Positions 5,610 to 6,945 of a DNA stretch of 6,945 nucleotides are shown here, in pieces. Positions within the stretch are counted from its first letter, which is position 1. Each line of letters starts with the position of its first letter. The translations under genes and the position numbers were made by a program. Source of the stretch: Bacillota bacterium (GTDB lineage: Bacteria > Bacillota_C > Negativicutes > JAEYSJ01); contig JAEYSJ010000008.1 of NCBI GenBank assembly GCA_023434855.1, positions 1-6,945 on the forward strand, read 5' to 3'. The notes beneath the pieces are model-generated. The model was given only the letters and a program-made list of their open reading frames with translations. It was not told where the DNA came from and did not search any database.

Positions 5610-6644
5610 TTGTTCGATGGGATTCTAGAAGTTTTAAGCAGCATGGGATTGGCCGGCGTATTTGCAGGAGTTTTTTTAGAAGCAATTGGATTGCCTTTTC
5701 CCGGCAGTGTATTAGTTGCTTTGGCAGGTTTCTTGGCAAAGCAAGGGGAGTTTACTATTATCGCAGCCTGGCTGGTATCTCTGCTAGGCTATCTGCTGGG
5801 ATCTCTGTCTGCCTTTATGATAGGACGTCATATGGGAGGACCTTTTATAGAGCGGTGGAGGAGATATATCCGACTGACTCCCGAGCGCATTAATAAGGCG
5901 CAAAAGCTTTTGCAAAAGTCGGCCCCGGTTTACGTTATTGGTGGCCGCTTCGTACCAACAGTAGGTAACATTACCCCCTATATAGCTGGCATTAGTGGTA
6001 TCTCCATGGTTAAATTTCTTATCTATGATATGGTGCATGCAGTTCTTTGGCTGGCTATTTTCTTAGGTGCCGGCGCTATGCTAGGCAGCAGATGGCATAG
6101 GATACTAGACAATCCGTGGTTTGAATGGGTTGTTATCGGAGGCAGTTTATTGATATCGGTTTATGTATTTAAAGATTTTCTTCCTGTACGCAAGAGAGAC
6201 GGAGTAAATTCACAATCGGAGGAAAAAGCCGCGATATTTACTAATCAGAAGAGAAATATTGAGAAAGGGAAAAGAAAAATGAATTATAAAATTATTGAGC
6301 ATGAAACCAAGAGGTATATTGAAGTGCTATCTGTCAACACCCTGCTCAGTACAGAACAGGATGCTTTGAATCTGATTGCTCTTTGCAGAGAAAATGATAT
6401 AAGTCTTCTTGTACTACATAGTCATACTCTTGCAGAAGCCTTCTTTGAACTAAAAACAGGCGTAGCAGGAAAAATGCTTCAAAAATTTATTAACTACCAT
6501 GTAAAAATAGCCGCTATCATTCCAAAGGATTTGGCTCACAAAGGCAAATTTAAGGAAATGGTACTCGAGTCCAATAAAGGCAGTCATTTTAGGGTTTTTG
6601 AAACTAAGGAAACTGCAGAAGAATGGCTTTTAAAAAATGAATAG
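5610..6644 (+). CDS. DedA-family membrane protein fused in frame to a C-terminal DUF4180 domain
   Basis: One 344-residue frame joins two normally separate proteins. Residues 1-195 are a DedA (SNARE-associated/VTT) membrane protein: re-entrant motif EAIGLPFPGSVLVALAG (24-40), hydrophobic segments near 48-72, GGRFVPTVGNITPYIAG (111-127), and further helices at about 133-158 and 171-190. DedA proteins act in membrane homeostasis, and some carry undecaprenyl phosphate or other lipids. G119 replaces the second Arg of the common GRFxPxxR motif. A polar, Lys/Glu-rich linker (196-223) leads to M224, where a complete DUF4180 domain begins (224-344). Its landmarks are AFFELKTGVAGKMLQKFINY (277-296), ESNKGSHFRVFE (320-331) and AEEWLLKN (336-343). 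DUF4180 has no known function and is usually free-standing at about 110-120 residues. Start: TTG 5610. GC drops from about 48% in the DedA half to about 37% in the DUF4180 half. The fusion could be real, recent, or bypassed by the internal start at 6279. Confidence 0.85.
   Translation: MFDGILEVLSSMGLAGVFAGVFLEAIGLPFPGSVLVALAGFLAKQGEFTIIAAWLVSLLGYLLGSLSAFMIGRHMGGPFIERWRRYIRLTPERINKAQKLLQKSAPVYVIGGRFVPTVGNITPYIAGISGISMVKFLIYDMVHAVLWLAIFLGAGAMLGSRWHRILDNPWFEWVVIGGSLLISVYVFKDFLPVRKRDGVNSQSEEKAAIFTNQKRNIEKGKRKMNYKIIEHETKRYIEVLSVNTLLSTEQDALNLIALCRENDISLLVLHSHTLAEAFFELKTGVAGKMLQKFINYHVKIAAIIPKDLAHKGKFKEMVLESNKGSHFRVFETKETAEEWLLKNE
6262..6281 (+). promoter_or_regulatory. Possible internal ribosome binding site and ATG for free DUF4180
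   Basis: GAAAGGGA precedes the in-frame ATG at 6279-6281 by about nine bases. This ATG matches the natural N-terminus of a free-standing DUF4180 protein (MNYKIIE), so the linker at this point looks like a translated former untranslated region. A 121-residue DUF4180 protein (6279-6644) could be made from here alone or in addition to the fusion. Confidence 0.45.
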
Positions 6645-6945
6645 AAAAGCAGTATATAAATCAGAAGACGGTAAAGCGGCAATCCTTAAAAAATATGATT
6701 TACTACTTACAAAATGGCCAGTTCCCTATAAAGAATTATATGTGGATACTCGTTATGGAAAAACATATATAATTACAAGTGGCGATAATTTATTACCACC
6801 ATTAATCCTATTGCATGGAAGCGGTTCAAATTCTTCTATGTGGTTTGGGGATATTGCTGAGTATGCAAAGTATTATAAGGTATTTGCAGTAGATATACCC
6901 GGTGATCCAGGAAAAAGTGAAGAACTGCAATATTCACTGAAGAGT
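6637..6945 (+). CDS. Alpha/beta-fold hydrolase (3' truncated by window edge)
   Basis: The first 103 residues of an alpha/beta hydrolase are visible, running open to the window end. The ATG at 6637 overlaps the DedA-DUF4180 stop (TAG 6642-6644) by 8 bases (ATGAATAG) in another frame, so translation is probably coupled; no strong separate ribosome site is seen. Residues 1-50 form a leader typical of this group (KSEDGKAAILKKYDLLL at 8-24, WPVPYKELYVDTRYG at 27-41). The core then begins: strand and oxyanion motif LILLHGSGSNSSMW (56-69, with HG at 60-61), and strand VFAVDIPGDPGKSE (82-95). The nucleophile, acid and histidine lie beyond the window. The likely role is a cytoplasmic esterase or lipase-like hydrolase; the substrate cannot be named. 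GC is about 34%, well below the DedA and regulator genes, and lysine codons are nearly all AAA, which suggests acquired DNA. Confidence 0.87.
   Translation, partial: MNRKAVYKSEDGKAAILKKYDLLLTKWPVPYKELYVDTRYGKTYIITSGDNLLPPLILLHGSGSNSSMWFGDIAEYAKYYKVFAVDIPGDPGKSEELQYSLKS

Noticed and set aside
5558..5893. A 111-codon forward frame overlapping the start of DedA
   Set aside because: It is out of frame with the clear DedA motifs, is rich in Arg, Cys and Ser as expected of a shadow frame, and has no ribosome binding site.

Overview
The window looks like a chromosomal stretch from a diderm Firmicute, most likely a Negativicute of the Sporomusaceae type. Three things point there: an MsbA-like lipid/drug ABC exporter, a fragment of an outer-membrane autotransporter beta-barrel, and otherwise Firmicute-like signals (strong AAGGAGG ribosome binding sites, GTG and TTG starts, TTGAAM-N17-TATAWT promoters, hairpin terminators). 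The taxonomic call is inference from gene content. All genes found lie on the + strand.

Layout. Positions 1-1076 hold the 3' part of an ABC exporter (last transmembrane helices plus a complete ATPase domain). A 313-base gap follows, with a good sigma-A-type promoter. Positions 1390-3828 encode an 812-residue soluble regulator with four tandem PAS-type domains and a PucR/CdaR-type C-terminal helix-turn-helix. It is closed by a strong hairpin terminator. A second good promoter (3944-3972) leads into a short ORF (4051-4308) that is only the C-terminal end of an autotransporter barrel, then into a diguanylate cyclase (4381-5277) with its own strong terminator. After a 332-base gap with a 16-base dyad, 5610-6644 is one reading frame joining a DedA-family membrane protein to a DUF4180 domain. 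The start of an alpha/beta hydrolase (6637 to the window edge) overlaps the end of this frame by 8 bases.

How the genes relate. The ABC exporter, the PAS regulator and the cyclase appear to be separate transcription units, because promoters and terminators lie between them. The regulator has no obvious target gene here. The cyclase is probably transcribed through the autotransporter remnant, since no convincing promoter lies closer to it.

The most interesting part is the right end. The DedA half is about 48% GC. The DUF4180 half and the hydrolase are about 37% and 34% GC by hand count on 240-base samples. The junction carries a translated, purine-rich, Shine-Dalgarno-like stretch just before an in-frame ATG. 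This fits an AT-rich DUF4180-hydrolase pair that was acquired and then joined to DedA by loss of a stop codon, or a frame that makes both a fusion and a free DUF4180 protein from an internal start.
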